A stretch of DNA of 64,000 bases from Prochlorococcus sp. MIT 0603 (lineage in GTDB: Bacteria > Cyanobacteriota > Cyanobacteriia > PCC-6307 > Cyanobiaceae): NCBI RefSeq assembly GCF_000760215.1, contig NZ_JNAW01000002.1, positions 124,001-188,000 of the forward strand, read 5' to 3'. The translations under genes and the position numbers were made by a program. Below, piece after piece: positions 55,979 through 64,000 of this stretch. The notes beneath the pieces are model-generated. The model searched no databases, was not told the DNA's origin, and saw only the letters and a list, made by a program, of their open reading frames with translations. Position 1 is the stretch's first letter, and every line of letters begins with the position of its first letter.

Positions 55979-57229
55979 TTAATTAGAGCTTTTAAGAAAA
56001 CAAGATGGGTCTTGATCAAATCTATTTTGAATTGGGATTGAAGGACCTTCTGTAGTTCCATCAATTATAGCTGTTGCTTCTAATGCGATCCGTAATTTTC
56101 TCGCTGATAGTAGAGGCATGTCTCTAGGGACACAGATTCTATCTCTTAAATATCTTAATCCTAGTGCGCTGCCTTTTGTCGGTAAATAGGTCTCATTTAG
56201 AACCATTTTGCTTAGAGCCGCTCGTAATGGTTGGTCAAAATTTTCAGAACCTAAAGGATTAACGGCTTTTATTTGATCACGGTGTTTTAAAACTCTCATT
56301 AATGCAATTCCTGTATGAATGTTTTCCGCAAGAGGCTTAAAGGTTGTTTCGTCTTCACCAAGCCCTTCTCCACTATTGATTTTATTTGAAAGTAGATTTT
56401 GATTCGAATTTTCATCTATCCAGCATCCTCCCATTTGTGGTGGTAAATCATGAGAGTGAGTATGAAAATCTCCTTGAGTCCCTCTATATGCATCAAGCTT
56501 TTCAAGTGCTTTAAACCAGTGATCTATATTTGGAAAATCTTTACGAATTCTTACTCCTTTGTAGTAAGCCAGAGATGCATTCATCCTTTCTAAATAAGGA
56601 ATGAAGACAATATCAGCACTGCCAGGGAATAATTCCATTGAATTGCTTCGAGAAGGGGCTAACCATGGGGAATTTGTTTTTGATAATTGGTCGTCTACTT
56701 CTTGAGCTATGACTTTGAATTGTTCTGCCCTTCTCGAGGCTTGCTTTTCCCAAAAGCTTGGTGGGCTACATAGCCAAATGCACCAAGCCCTAAAGAGTTT
56801 CCGTTCAAGTTTACGTAAATTTATGATTTCTGGATGCTCAAGGGGCATGCCTAAAGGCCCAAAGACCTTCTCTAGATTTAAAAGTATTTGGTCGCTTTCA
56901 GTTATAAGCTTCTTATCCAGTTCGATGGCAGGGAAAATACCGGACGGTACTTTTTCTAAGTACCAACTTTCCTTTTTCCCATAGCATCTCATTGTCACTT
57001 TCCTTACTTCATAAGGAATCCTTTTCCACTCAAGCCATAACCAAACCTTTTGACAATATGGACACCACGCATGCTTATCTCTATAAAGGACTACTCTTAT
57101 AGAAGACTTCTCTTGATTAAAAAGTCTTATATAAGAATATGAGTTGTTAGGCCCATTAATCAGGTCCTCTTGCTCTGAAGAAAATTTCTCTAATTCTTCC
57201 CAACTAAGAGCTTCGCTGGCTTCTTTCAT
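55979..57229 (-). CDS. Glutathione S-transferase family protein
   Basis: The 416-residue protein is longer than a typical GST. A thioredoxin-like N-terminal domain (about 45-125) with a CPYC active-site motif in HAWCPYCQKVWLWLEWKRIPYEV and SGIFPAIEL is followed by an alpha-helical C-terminal domain and a further 150 residues. The C-P-Y-C motif is glutaredoxin-like. It is divergent from gor (glutathione reductase), consistent with glutathione metabolism. The substrate is unknown. Confidence 0.88.
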   Translation of the reverse strand: MKEASEALSWEELEKFSSEQEDLINGPNNSYSYIRLFNQEKSSIRVVLYRDKHAWCPYCQKVWLWLEWKRIPYEVRKVTMRCYGKKESWYLEKVPSGIFPAIELDKKLITESDQILLNLEKVFGPLGMPLEHPEIINLRKLERKLFRAWCIWLCSPPSFWEKQASRRAEQFKVIAQEVDDQLSKTNSPWLAPSRSNSMELFPGSADIVFIPYLERMNASLAYYKGVRIRKDFPNIDHWFKALEKLDAYRGTQGDFHTHSHDLPPQMGGCWIDENSNQNLLSNKINSGEGLGEDETTFKPLAENIHTGIALMRVLKHRDQIKAVNPLGSENFDQPLRAALSKMVLNETYLPTKGSALGLRYLRDRICVPRDMPLLSARKLRIALEATAIIDGTTEGPSIPIQNRFDQDPSCFLKSSN

Positions 57230-57272
57230 GGTAATTATGGAGAATAAGTAATGAGTTAACGGTAGGCTTTTC

Positions 57273-58631
57273 TTGGAAAACCATTCTTTTGATTTGATTG
57301 TATTAGGTGCAGGCTCTGGCGGATTGGCTGCGGCTAAAAGAGCCGCCAGTCATGGTGCCCGAGTTGCAATTATAGAGGGTGATCGTGTTGGAGGGACCTG
57401 TGTCATAAGAGGTTGTGTCCCTAAAAAACTATTGGTATATGGATCTCAGTATGGGGAATATCTAAAGCATGCCCCCAGCTTTGGTGTAGACATATCTGAG
57501 GCTAAAATAAATACAGCAACTTTACTAGGGAATATTCGGAGCGAAGTTGACCGTTTGAATAAATTGCACATTGATTTACTTGCTAAAGCTAATGTTGAAC
57601 TTATTAAAGGATGGGGATACATCTCTAACCCGAATTTGGTTTCAGTTAAAGTTGCAAATGGCGTTTCACCTCTTGAATTGGCAGCTAAAAATATTCTTAT
57701 AGCTGTAGGAGGACGGCCTCAACGCCTTGATATTCCTGGATCTTCTTTAGCTTGGGTTAGTGATGATGTATTTATGCAAAAAAGTTTTCCTGAAAAAGTT
57801 GTTGTAATTGGAGCAGGTTTTATTGCTTGTGAATTTGCTTGTATTCTAAATGGCTTAGGAGTTGAAGTCACTCAACTGGTTCGAGGGAATAAGTTGCTTA
57901 AGGGTTTTGATAGAGAAATTGTCTCAACATTGCAAGAAATGATGCTTTCAAAAGGGATTAATATTCACTTTGCTACTAATGTCACTGCCTTAAAAGGTGA
58001 AATTGGTAACCTGACTTTATCTACAAGTAAAGGTAAGAATATTAAGTCTGGAGCAGTCCTTTTTGCTATTGGAAGAAAGCCATTCCTTGAAGGCTTAGAC
58101 TTAACCGGGATGAATCTGGTTGCTGACAATAAAATCTTAGTAGATAAACATCATAGAACTAATGTTAGTAGTATATTTGCTGTTGGAGATGTTACTAATC
58201 GGATTAACTTGACTCCCGTAGCTATTGAAGAAGGAAGGGTTCTTGCTGATAATCTTTTTGCTGGGAAGAATAGACATGTGAATTATGACTTTGTTCCGAA
58301 GGCGGTTTTTTCACAGCCTGAGCTTGCTTTTGTTGGAATTACAGAAGAAGAAGCTTTGGATAAGTATGGAGAGGATAATATTGTTGTTTTTAGATCAAAA
58401 TTTAGACCCATGTCTCAGATGTTGCCTAAGTCGACAGAGATATGTTTGTTGAAATTAATAGTGGATAGAAAAACAAGCAAAATAATTGGTTGTCATATGA
58501 TCGGAGAACACGCGTCAGAGATAATTCAAATGGCAGCTGTTTCTATTCAAATGGGAGCAAAGAAATCGGATTTTGATAAAACAATGGCTCTTCATCCAAC
58601 TATTGCTGAAGAGTTTGTGACCATGGCATAA
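57273..58631 (+). CDS. gor: Glutathione reductase
   Basis: The enzyme reduces oxidised glutathione with NADPH. The 452-residue flavoprotein has FAD motif VLGAGSGGLAAAKRAA, redox-active GGTCVIRGCVPKKLLVY (two cysteines), the NADPH motif VVIGAGFIACEFACIL (about 176), VGDVTNRINLTPVA, and the C-terminal HPTIAEEFVT (His-Glu pair). The start is TTG at 57273 with no better upstream codon. It is paired with the GST gene on the other strand. Confidence 0.96.
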   Translation: MENHSFDLIVLGAGSGGLAAAKRAASHGARVAIIEGDRVGGTCVIRGCVPKKLLVYGSQYGEYLKHAPSFGVDISEAKINTATLLGNIRSEVDRLNKLHIDLLAKANVELIKGWGYISNPNLVSVKVANGVSPLELAAKNILIAVGGRPQRLDIPGSSLAWVSDDVFMQKSFPEKVVVIGAGFIACEFACILNGLGVEVTQLVRGNKLLKGFDREIVSTLQEMMLSKGINIHFATNVTALKGEIGNLTLSTSKGKNIKSGAVLFAIGRKPFLEGLDLTGMNLVADNKILVDKHHRTNVSSIFAVGDVTNRINLTPVAIEEGRVLADNLFAGKNRHVNYDFVPKAVFSQPELAFVGITEEEALDKYGEDNIVVFRSKFRPMSQMLPKSTEICLLKLIVDRKTSKIIGCHMIGEHASEIIQMAAVSIQMGAKKSDFDKTMALHPTIAEEFVTMA

Positions 58632-58658
58632 TCTCACACCTTTCCCCAACCATGCCAA

Positions 58659-59759
58659 CTATAAAAAATTAGCTTTTCTTAGATTCCTCCAATAATTAGC
58701 AGTTTTAAACATTACTAAAATCAATATAATTGGTAAGACGATAACTAGACTAATAAAGCGAAATTTCGCTTGAAATATTGGAACACTGTATGGGATAATT
58801 TGATCTAATAAATATAATATATATAGTATCAAAAGAATTACTCCTTCAGATCTACTTATTTTGCCCTTTGTCCAAAAGATGGGCATACAAGCTAAAACTG
58901 AAAGGATCATGATTGGAAAATCACGTTGAATCAATATTTCTTCGACGACCAGACCTTTGCTTCCTGAAAATAGAGCACAGCTGCCAAGAACTAGTAATTG
59001 ATTAAGTAGGCTGCTGCCAACAACATTACCAATTGCTAAATCTGTTTTGCCTCGGAGTGAGGCGACTAAAGAAGTAATTAACTCTGGCATAGACGTGCCA
59101 GCAGAAATAATTGTTAGTCCTATTAGTGTTTCACTCCATTCATATGAATTAGCTAGAGACTTGGCTCCATTAATTAAAAGATTAGAGCCAAACCCAAGTA
59201 TTATTATACCGATGATGATTTTCCCAGTAGCAATTAACCATTTTTTAGATTCAGATTTGATATAAATTACTGGTTCAGCATCTTTAATCCCTTGAGGCTC
59301 CTCTCTTGCGGTTCTAATTTCCCAGATAGTGTTAATTCCAAGTGCAACCAGTAAGGCAAGCCCAGACTGCCAAGTGAAATTACCGGAAGACGCCATTCCC
59401 CACACAGCCACTGAAACTGCAAGTAAGACTGGTACATCTCTTTTGACTAGACGACTCTCGACCTTAAGCGGCACTATTAGAGCGCTGCTACCAAGAACAA
59501 CCAATACGTTGAATATGTTGCTGCCGACAACATTCCCCACCGCAATGGCATCTGAGCCTTTAAAGAAGGAGCCAACACTTACAAATAATTCTGGCGCACT
59601 TGTGCCAAGAGAAACTACAGTTAAACCAATTACAAGTTGAGGGATTCCTAATATAATTGCAAGAGTTGCAGAACCTTGCACGAAGAACTCACCGCCAAGG
59701 AAAAGAGTAATTATTCCAATAATTATTTCTAAAGATGACTTTATTAACATTGCTGACAT
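58659..59759 (-). CDS. Calcium/proton or sodium/calcium exchanger (CaCA family)
   Basis: The 366-residue membrane protein has ten or eleven helices arranged as two alpha-repeats. The first has VSLGTSAPELFVSVGSF and GNVVGSNIFNVLVVLG; the second has ISAGTSMPELITSLVAS and GNVVGSSLLNQLLVLG. These are the ion-binding motifs of YrbG-type exchangers. Which ions are carried is not clear from sequence. It is convergent with gor. Confidence 0.92.
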   Translation of the reverse strand: MSAMLIKSSLEIIIGIITLFLGGEFFVQGSATLAIILGIPQLVIGLTVVSLGTSAPELFVSVGSFFKGSDAIAVGNVVGSNIFNVLVVLGSSALIVPLKVESRLVKRDVPVLLAVSVAVWGMASSGNFTWQSGLALLVALGINTIWEIRTAREEPQGIKDAEPVIYIKSESKKWLIATGKIIIGIIILGFGSNLLINGAKSLANSYEWSETLIGLTIISAGTSMPELITSLVASLRGKTDLAIGNVVGSSLLNQLLVLGSCALFSGSKGLVVEEILIQRDFPIMILSVLACMPIFWTKGKISRSEGVILLILYILYLLDQIIPYSVPIFQAKFRFISLVIVLPIILILVMFKTANYWRNLRKANFL

Positions 59760-59878
59760 GAGTGGGATGATTTGGGTAATGTGTTGCGTTTGGCCTAGAA
59801 ATTTAATCCAATCATAATATTCAGGTTATTTTAAGGGTAATGGTATTTGCCGTTTAGATTAATTTACAGTTTCCTCCT

Positions 59879-60952
59879 TTGCATTTGTCCTCAGAACGGA
59901 TCACATTACGTCAACCAGACGATTGGCATTTGCATCTTAGAGATGGGGCGATCTTAGATGCAGTAGTGACTCCGACTGCAAGAGTGTTTAGACGTGCTGT
60001 TGTAATGCCAAATCTTCAGCCGCCAATTTCAAGTTGCGAATCTGCAATGAATTATAGGCAAAGGATTATAAAAGCAATACCTAAAGGACTTGCTTTCACG
60101 CCTCTTATGACTGTATATCTTACAGATGACCTCCCTTCTGATGTATTGAGAAAGGGTTGTAGTGAAGGTATATTTGTAGGAGCAAAATTGTACCCTGCAA
60201 ATTCAACCACTAATTCATCTGCTGGCGTAACAAAGTTGGAAAATATCTACTATCTTTTTGAGACAATGGAGGAAATCGGACTGCCATTGTTAATTCATGG
60301 CGAAGTAACTGATCCTGATGTAGATGTTTTTGACCGAGAAGCTGTTTTTATTGAACGTCATCTTAATCCGTTGCTTGAGAAGTTCCCTTCTATGCGCGTA
60401 GTCCTAGAGCACATAACAACAGAGGAGGCTGTTCAATATATTCAAGAAAATCAAGCAAATTTAGCTGCCACAATCACCCCTCATCATTTGCATATAAATC
60501 GAAATGCTCTCTTCCTGGAGGGATTAAGAAGTGATTTTTATTGTTTACCTGTTGCAAAAAGAGAGAATCATCGGCTTGCATTGAGACGCGCTGCCACCAG
60601 TGGAGAGCCTTGCTTCTTTCTTGGTACTGATTCGGCTCCTCACATTCGAGAATTTAAAGAGAGTTCCTGTGGTTGTGCTGGGATTTTCAATGCAATGAAT
60701 GCAATTGAAAGCTATGCGCAGGCTTTTGACGAAGAAGGTGCACTTGATAAACTAGAGTCCTTTGCAAGTGAATTTGGACCTGCTTTTTATGGATTACCAG
60801 TTAATGAAAAAAGAATAACTTTGATAAGAAAACCACATATTGTTCCTTCTCGCTTTGAAATTAGCAATAAAGATACTTCTGAAAACTATATAGTCCCATT
60901 TCATGCGGGAGAAAAATTAAATTGGTCATTTGAACCATCTAATGTGAATTAA
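59879..60952 (+). CDS. pyrC: Dihydroorotase (class II)
   Basis: PyrC makes dihydroorotate from carbamoyl aspartate in pyrimidine synthesis. The 357-residue protein has the metal motif DDWHLHLRDG (His-x-His, about 16-25), the carbamylated lysine in GAKLYPANSTTNSS (about 102), GEVTDPDVDVFDREAVF, and ITPHHLHINRN and GTDSAPHI with further ligands. Unlike the copy at 6475-7737, all active-site residues are visible, so this is the working enzyme. The start is TTG 59879. Confidence 0.96.
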   Translation: MHLSSERITLRQPDDWHLHLRDGAILDAVVTPTARVFRRAVVMPNLQPPISSCESAMNYRQRIIKAIPKGLAFTPLMTVYLTDDLPSDVLRKGCSEGIFVGAKLYPANSTTNSSAGVTKLENIYYLFETMEEIGLPLLIHGEVTDPDVDVFDREAVFIERHLNPLLEKFPSMRVVLEHITTEEAVQYIQENQANLAATITPHHLHINRNALFLEGLRSDFYCLPVAKRENHRLALRRAATSGEPCFFLGTDSAPHIREFKESSCGCAGIFNAMNAIESYAQAFDEEGALDKLESFASEFGPAFYGLPVNEKRITLIRKPHIVPSRFEISNKDTSENYIVPFHAGEKLNWSFEPSNVN

Positions 60953-61140
60953 GGATATGCCTTCTATATAAGCCTGTTCCTATTCTAGGCTTTAAATTCT
61001 ATTGAACTCTTTAAAAGCATTGGTATGACATTCACCTGCTTAACTATAAGCATGTCAGAATAAGTGGTTAATTTGCAGAATTTTCTTTTGGATCGACGTA
61101 TGATAAGTAATGAGTCCTTTCACCTCTAGGTTCAAGCTTT

Positions 61141-61226
61141 GCGAGTGTGGTGGAATTGGTAGACACACAGGACTTAAAATCCTGAGACCAGCAATGGTCG
61201 TGAGGGTTCAAGTCCCTCCACTCGCA
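61141..61226 (+). tRNA. tRNA-Leu (anticodon UAA)
   Basis: A complete cloverleaf is visible. The acceptor arm GCGAGTG pairs with CACTCGC, the D-arm has GGTAGAC, the anticodon loop CTTAAAA gives UAA, and the T-arm is GGTTCAAGTCC. A class II variable arm is present and the discriminator is A. The total is 86 nt and no intron interrupts the anticodon loop. Many other cyanobacteria have a group I intron in this gene; it is absent here. CCA is not encoded. Confidence 0.97.
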
Positions 61227-61573
61227 TCAATTTATGATATGAACAGAATAATTTTTAGATATATGGGATTTTATCAATATGCCTTTGGAAGACCAAACTC
61301 TCTAATTGAGGGATATTAATTCTAACTTAGAAAAAGCAGCTTCAATCTTTAAAAGATGTTCAGTTGGTATTGGGCACGAAAAAAATTTAGACTCCTTTGT
61401 AAGTTAATAGGTGGACTTTATATAATTGGTTAGAACTTAGATCTTAAAGGGTTTGGGAATTAAGAGATTGATTGACGCTGTTAAGTTAAAAATGTTTAGT
61501 TGGAAATCTTAAGCCGATATGATTAATCTGATATTAGAATTAAATGTATATCCTTCAGGGAGCAAGCCTTTTA
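61227..61573. other. Intergenic region between tRNA-Leu and ndhL (347 bp)
   Basis: The region is AT-rich with no clear ORF; a 25-codon frame at 61356 is too short and unsupported. There is no strong hairpin with a T-run. An AGGGAG site at about 61557-61562 precedes ndhL. The ndhL promoter is presumably within this stretch. Confidence 0.5.
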
Positions 61574-61810
61574 ATGGAGAACGAAGTATTGAATAATTCT
61601 TTCCTTGTAATAGTCACATACTTCGTATTGGGCTCTATCTATTTGGTGGCAGTTCCGATTTTTCTTTACTTCTGGATGAATGCGAGATGGAATTTCATGG
61701 GTAAGTATGAAAGACTATTTATTTATAGTTTGGTTTTTCTTTTTTTTCCAGGAATGATTTTGTTTTCCCCTTTGCTTAATCTTCGTATGAATGGACAAGG
61801 AGATTTATAA
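61574..61810 (+). CDS. ndhL: NAD(P)H-quinone oxidoreductase subunit L
   Basis: NdhL is a small membrane subunit of the cyanobacterial NDH-1 complex used in cyclic electron flow and CO2 uptake. The 78-residue protein from ATG 61574 has two membrane helices and the family motif [20 protein letters not shown] plus [18 protein letters not shown] longer start at 61544 adds 10 residues but lacks support, whereas AGGGAG lies 11 bases before 61574. Confidence 0.92.
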   Translation: MENEVLNNSFLVIVTYFVLGSIYLVAVPIFLYFWMNARWNFMGKYERLFIYSLVFLFFPGMILFSPLLNLRMNGQGDL

Positions 61811-61813
61811 AGA

Positions 61814-62155
61814 TTGACTAAAGCTAATGTTATTCAATTAGGATTATTTCTTTTTGTACTTGGAGGTTTAGGTTATGGAGTATTTCTCCTAGCCGGTCTA
61901 GAAGGAAGCAAAGCTGGTATAGCTTCGGAATCTGTGATTATATTTCTTTTGATCGTATGGATTTCCTCTTATTTTTATAGAGTTGTTACTGGCAATATGA
62001 CTTTCATGGAGCAACGTAAACGTTACAACGATGAATACAAGCTGATTACTGATAGAGAATTGCAAGATAAATTTGATTCAATGTCTAACGAACAGAAGAG
62101 TGATTTAATTAAAGAGCTTGAAAAAGATAACAATGATAATGGAGCAACACTTTAA
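61814..62155 (+). CDS. DUF3007-family membrane protein
   Basis: The 113-residue protein has two membrane helices (about 7-27 and 39-56) and a charged C-terminal tail with the family-type segment YRVVTGNMTFMEQRKRYNDEY. It is found between ndhL and trpA in picocyanobacteria and plastid-related genomes, where its function is unknown. The start is TTG 61814, 3 bp after ndhL. Confidence 0.85.
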   Translation: MTKANVIQLGLFLFVLGGLGYGVFLLAGLEGSKAGIASESVIIFLLIVWISSYFYRVVTGNMTFMEQRKRYNDEYKLITDRELQDKFDSMSNEQKSDLIKELEKDNNDNGATL

Positions 62156-62217
62156 ATAGAAGCTAATCTTTTAAAACTCTTCAATGCATTTGATCAGAAA
62201 AAATCAACTATCACTCT

Positions 62218-63021
62218 ATGAAGAACTCTGCTATTGCTGAATGTTTTATTCAATCAAAGAAACAAGGTCGTATTGCATTAATGCCTTTTATAATGGCAGG
62301 CGATCCTGATTTGAATACATCTGCACAGATATTATTAAAACTTCAAGAGAAAGGAGCAGACATTATTGAATTAGGTATTCCATATAGTGACCCACTTGCT
62401 GATGGGCCAATAATACAGTTAGCAGCATCACGTGCACTTTCTTCTGGAACTTCTCCAAAAGCTGTTTTAGAAATGTTGTCTAATTTAAAGGGCAGATTAA
62501 ATATTCCTATAATACTTTTTACTTATAGCAATCCATTGCTTAATTATGGTATGGAGTCTTTTTGTGAGCTAGCGTCTAATGCTGGCGCCTCTGGACTAGT
62601 TGTTCCAGATTTACCACTTGAAGAGGCTAAAAAATTATCTTTAATTGCTGTAAAAAAAGGATTGGATTTAGTTCTCTTGGTTGCACCTACTACACCTTCA
62701 GATCGCATGAAAAAAATCTCTGAAAGTAGTAGTGGTTTTACCTATCTTGTAAGCGTAACTGGAGTCACAGGAGAACGCACTGTAATAGAAGATCGTGTTA
62801 AGTTGCTAGTTAATAAACTGAAGAAAATACATTCGAATCCTGTTGCTGTTGGGTTTGGTATTTCAGAGCCTAAGCACGTAAGTCAAGTTAGAGAATGGGG
62901 TGCTGATGGTGCAATAATTGGGAGTGCTCTAGTGAAAAGGATTAGCAAAGCATCTAAAGAGAATGCTGTAGAAGAAGCAGGGAAATTTTGTAGTGAACTT
63001 CGTAAAGCAGCTGGTTACTGA
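62218..63021 (+). CDS. trpA: Tryptophan synthase alpha subunit
   Basis: TrpA cleaves indole-3-glycerol phosphate to indole, which is channelled to TrpB. The 267-residue TIM barrel has the catalytic glutamate and aspartate in [20 protein letters not shown] (about 47-66), [23 protein letters not shown] and [11 protein letters not shown] (phosphate site). It is downstream of ndhL and DUF3007 with a 62-bp gap and not linked to trpB here. Confidence 0.96.
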   Translation: MKNSAIAECFIQSKKQGRIALMPFIMAGDPDLNTSAQILLKLQEKGADIIELGIPYSDPLADGPIIQLAASRALSSGTSPKAVLEMLSNLKGRLNIPIILFTYSNPLLNYGMESFCELASNAGASGLVVPDLPLEEAKKLSLIAVKKGLDLVLLVAPTTPSDRMKKISESSSGFTYLVSVTGVTGERTVIEDRVKLLVNKLKKIHSNPVAVGFGISEPKHVSQVREWGADGAIIGSALVKRISKASKENAVEEAGKFCSELRKAAGY

Positions 63022-63063
63022 TCGTTTGATGTGGAATATATTAGTTGGTTAATTAAGTAAATA

Positions 63064-63091
63064 AAAAAGCCCCAGATTTATTCTGAGGCTT
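63064..63091 (-). terminator. Rho-independent terminator for the cyAbrB gene (minus strand)
   Basis: A 10-bp hairpin with one mismatch (AAGCC-C-CAGA with TCTG-A-GGCTT) is followed, on the minus strand, by TTTTTAT. Read from the abrB direction this is a good intrinsic terminator, about 60 bp after the abrB stop. On the plus strand it has no T-run, so it is only weakly bidirectional. Confidence 0.75.
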
Positions 63092-63151
63092 AAGATTAAT
63101 AAATTAAAAGAAATAAGTATTCTCTAAAAATCAAGTTAAATATTAATTCTT

Positions 63152-63520
63152 TTAGTCGTCAGAATCTTCTGCTCCAGCAGGAACAAGTCTGATTTGCTTG
63201 CGACCTAATTTAATTTCAAATTCATCGCCAGCTTTGAGATCTAGTAAAGCTGTATATGCTTTACCAATTAATAGATTTCCGTTGCCTTGAACAGTTGCAA
63301 CATAGCTAAGCTTTCTACCACCTTTTCCAATTCCTGCTACACCAGTTGCTCCTAGGCTTACACCTTTAGCTTCTAGCAGAGCTTCATAAAAAGCAGTGAA
63401 GTTTAGTCTTTCACCACCATCCTTCTTGTTGGATACATATCCACATGCACGAACAAGATCTGATTTACTGACATCACCAAGTTCTTTGACTTTAGTGAGC
63501 AGGTCGCTACCTGTTAGCAT
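63152..63520 (-). CDS. cyAbrB-family transcriptional regulator
   Basis: The 122-residue protein has an N-terminal region MLTGSDLLTKVKELGDVSKSDLVRACGYV and the C-terminal AbrB-like part GNLLIGKAYTALLDLKAGDEFEIKLGRKQIRLV. This matches the cyanobacterial cyAbrB family, global regulators of carbon, nitrogen and redox genes. The ATG at 63520 fits the family's start; a frame to 63559 is open but not needed. It is terminated by the hairpin at 63064-63091. Confidence 0.92.
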   Translation of the reverse strand: MLTGSDLLTKVKELGDVSKSDLVRACGYVSNKKDGGERLNFTAFYEALLEAKGVSLGATGVAGIGKGGRKLSYVATVQGNGNLLIGKAYTALLDLKAGDEFEIKLGRKQIRLVPAGAEDSDD

Positions 63521-63624
63521 AGTTAAGTAATAAATTGATCTACTTAAATAACATAGCAATTAGTATGCCAATTGTGCAATCATTTAAGTGTAATTTTCAT
63601 TTAATTGTTTAATCTCTGATTCTA

Positions 63625-63894
63625 ATGGAGAAATTTGTTCTGATTGGTACTTACTGTGAAAATGCTATTCAAAAGCGCAACCCTTTTCGCGAAGAACATC
63701 TCTATAGACTAAATAAACTCAAGGAAGAAGGGATACTGATAACCTTAGGTCCTACAAAATGTACTAGATATGTATTTGGAATTTTTGAAGCTTCAAGTAT
63801 TGAAGATGTAAAGAAACTTTTAAAAGATGACGTTTATTGGAAAGAAGGAATATGGACTTCGTTAGATGTCTATCCTTGGATCCAAGCTTTCTGA
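63625..63894 (+). CDS. YciI-like protein
   Basis: The 89-residue protein folds as a small alpha-beta YCII domain: FVLIGTYCENAIQKRNPFREEHL, KEEGILITLGPTKCTRYVFGIFEA and WKEGIWTSLDVYPW. YciI-like proteins are probable small dehydratase- or hydrolase-type enzymes, with no firm function here. Its 3' end overlaps the convergent cytochrome c gene by 25 bp. Confidence 0.85.
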   Translation: MEKFVLIGTYCENAIQKRNPFREEHLYRLNKLKEEGILITLGPTKCTRYVFGIFEASSIEDVKKLLKDDVYWKEGIWTSLDVYPWIQAF

Positions 63895-64000
63895 GCTTGT
63901 AGCAATATCCAATTTGCAACAATTTCATCTCCATTTTCACCAAGAACTTCTTTATATCCACTCATACTTCCTATACCTTCTCTTGCAATTTTTGCAATTT
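63870..64000 (-). CDS. Class I cytochrome c, 3' end only (cut by the window edge)
   Basis: The C-terminal 42 residues of a minus-strand gene run off the right edge and stop with TAG at 63870. The tail includes GIGSMSGYKEVLGENGDEIVANWILLQAQ (methionine heme ligand in a G-x-M setting), which resembles cytochrome c6-like proteins. The heme CxxCH is outside the window, so the family cannot be confirmed. It overlaps the YciI gene by 25 bp. Confidence 0.5.
   Translation of the reverse strand, partial: IAKIAREGIGSMSGYKEVLGENGDEIVANWILLQAQKAWIQG

Noticed and set aside
61110-61319. A 69-codon open frame across the tRNA-Leu gene
   Set aside because: It is explained by the tRNA-Leu sequence, which forms a full cloverleaf; the frame has no coding support.

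Overview
The window is a compact, AT-rich stretch of chromosome from a marine picocyanobacterium. It is almost certainly Prochlorococcus, and more likely a low-light-adapted lineage of the SS120/MIT9211 type than a high-light one. The evidence is a form IA Rubisco/alpha-carboxysome operon (csoS1-cbbL-cbbS-csoS2-csoSCA-csoS4A-csoS4B) with csoS1D and a csoS1E-type extra shell gene, light-dependent and dark-operative protochlorophyllide reductases side by side, psb27, psaM, ndhL, the cyanobacterial alkane pair AAR/ADO, a ferrochelatase with a chlorophyll-binding tail, and an intron-less tRNA-Leu(UAA). The strain-group assignment is inference. Genes are tightly packed, often overlapping by 1-44 bp, with few gaps above 300 bp. 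I see no insertion sequence, prophage, CRISPR array, rRNA or plasmid feature.

Layout. 1-6.5 kb: psb27, proS, a helix-turn-helix protein, ppa, an ArsC/Spx-like protein, a large unknown membrane protein and lepB. 6.5-10.5 kb: a degenerate dihydroorotase paralogue, a tandem histidine phosphatase and a CPBP membrane protease. 10.6-14 kb: a small FtsL-like protein, ftsI and transaldolase. 14-18.5 kb (minus strand): a geranylgeranyl-reductase-like flavoprotein, frr, pyrH, cobO and a housekeeping-type tyrosine recombinase. 18.6-25 kb: hemH, ilvB, a nuclease-fold secreted protein, a YfiH protein, then tab2 and an S1-domain gene that overlap. 25-32.5 kb: creatininase family, ADO, AAR, accA, SDR, trpF, a site-2-protease homologue with an altered zinc motif, and a lipoate-ligase-like protein.

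32.7-38.9 kb is a photosynthesis block: psaM, a small membrane protein, por, then chlN-chlB-chlL on the minus strand. 39-48.6 kb is the carbon-fixation block: csoS1D, rdgB, a 341-bp leader, the carboxysome operon, csoS1E, the acRAF Rubisco assembly factor and a small unknown gene on the opposite strand. The first three intergenic gaps of the operon each hold a hairpin, and the leader holds a 16-bp near-perfect direct repeat and a 7-bp palindrome. 48.6-64 kb is housekeeping: ridA, gloB, hisG, an ABC exporter, GNAT, two glycosyltransferase-fold genes, dnaA, GST, gor, a Ca/H antiporter, pyrC, tRNA-Leu, ndhL-DUF3007-trpA, cyAbrB, a YciI protein and the 3' end of a class I cytochrome c gene.

How the genes fit together. 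CO2 fixation (carboxysome, Rubisco, acRAF), light harvesting and electron transport (chlorophyll and heme enzymes, PSI/PSII and NDH-1 subunits, Tab2) and fatty-acid-derived products (accA, AAR, ADO) dominate. I found no clearly undescribed multi-gene system. The best candidates for a second look are the carboxysome leader repeats and intergenic hairpins, the unknown small gene beside acRAF, and several conserved proteins whose catalytic motifs look altered: the M50 protease, the pyrophosphatase, the dihydroorotase paralogue and the tyrosine recombinase.
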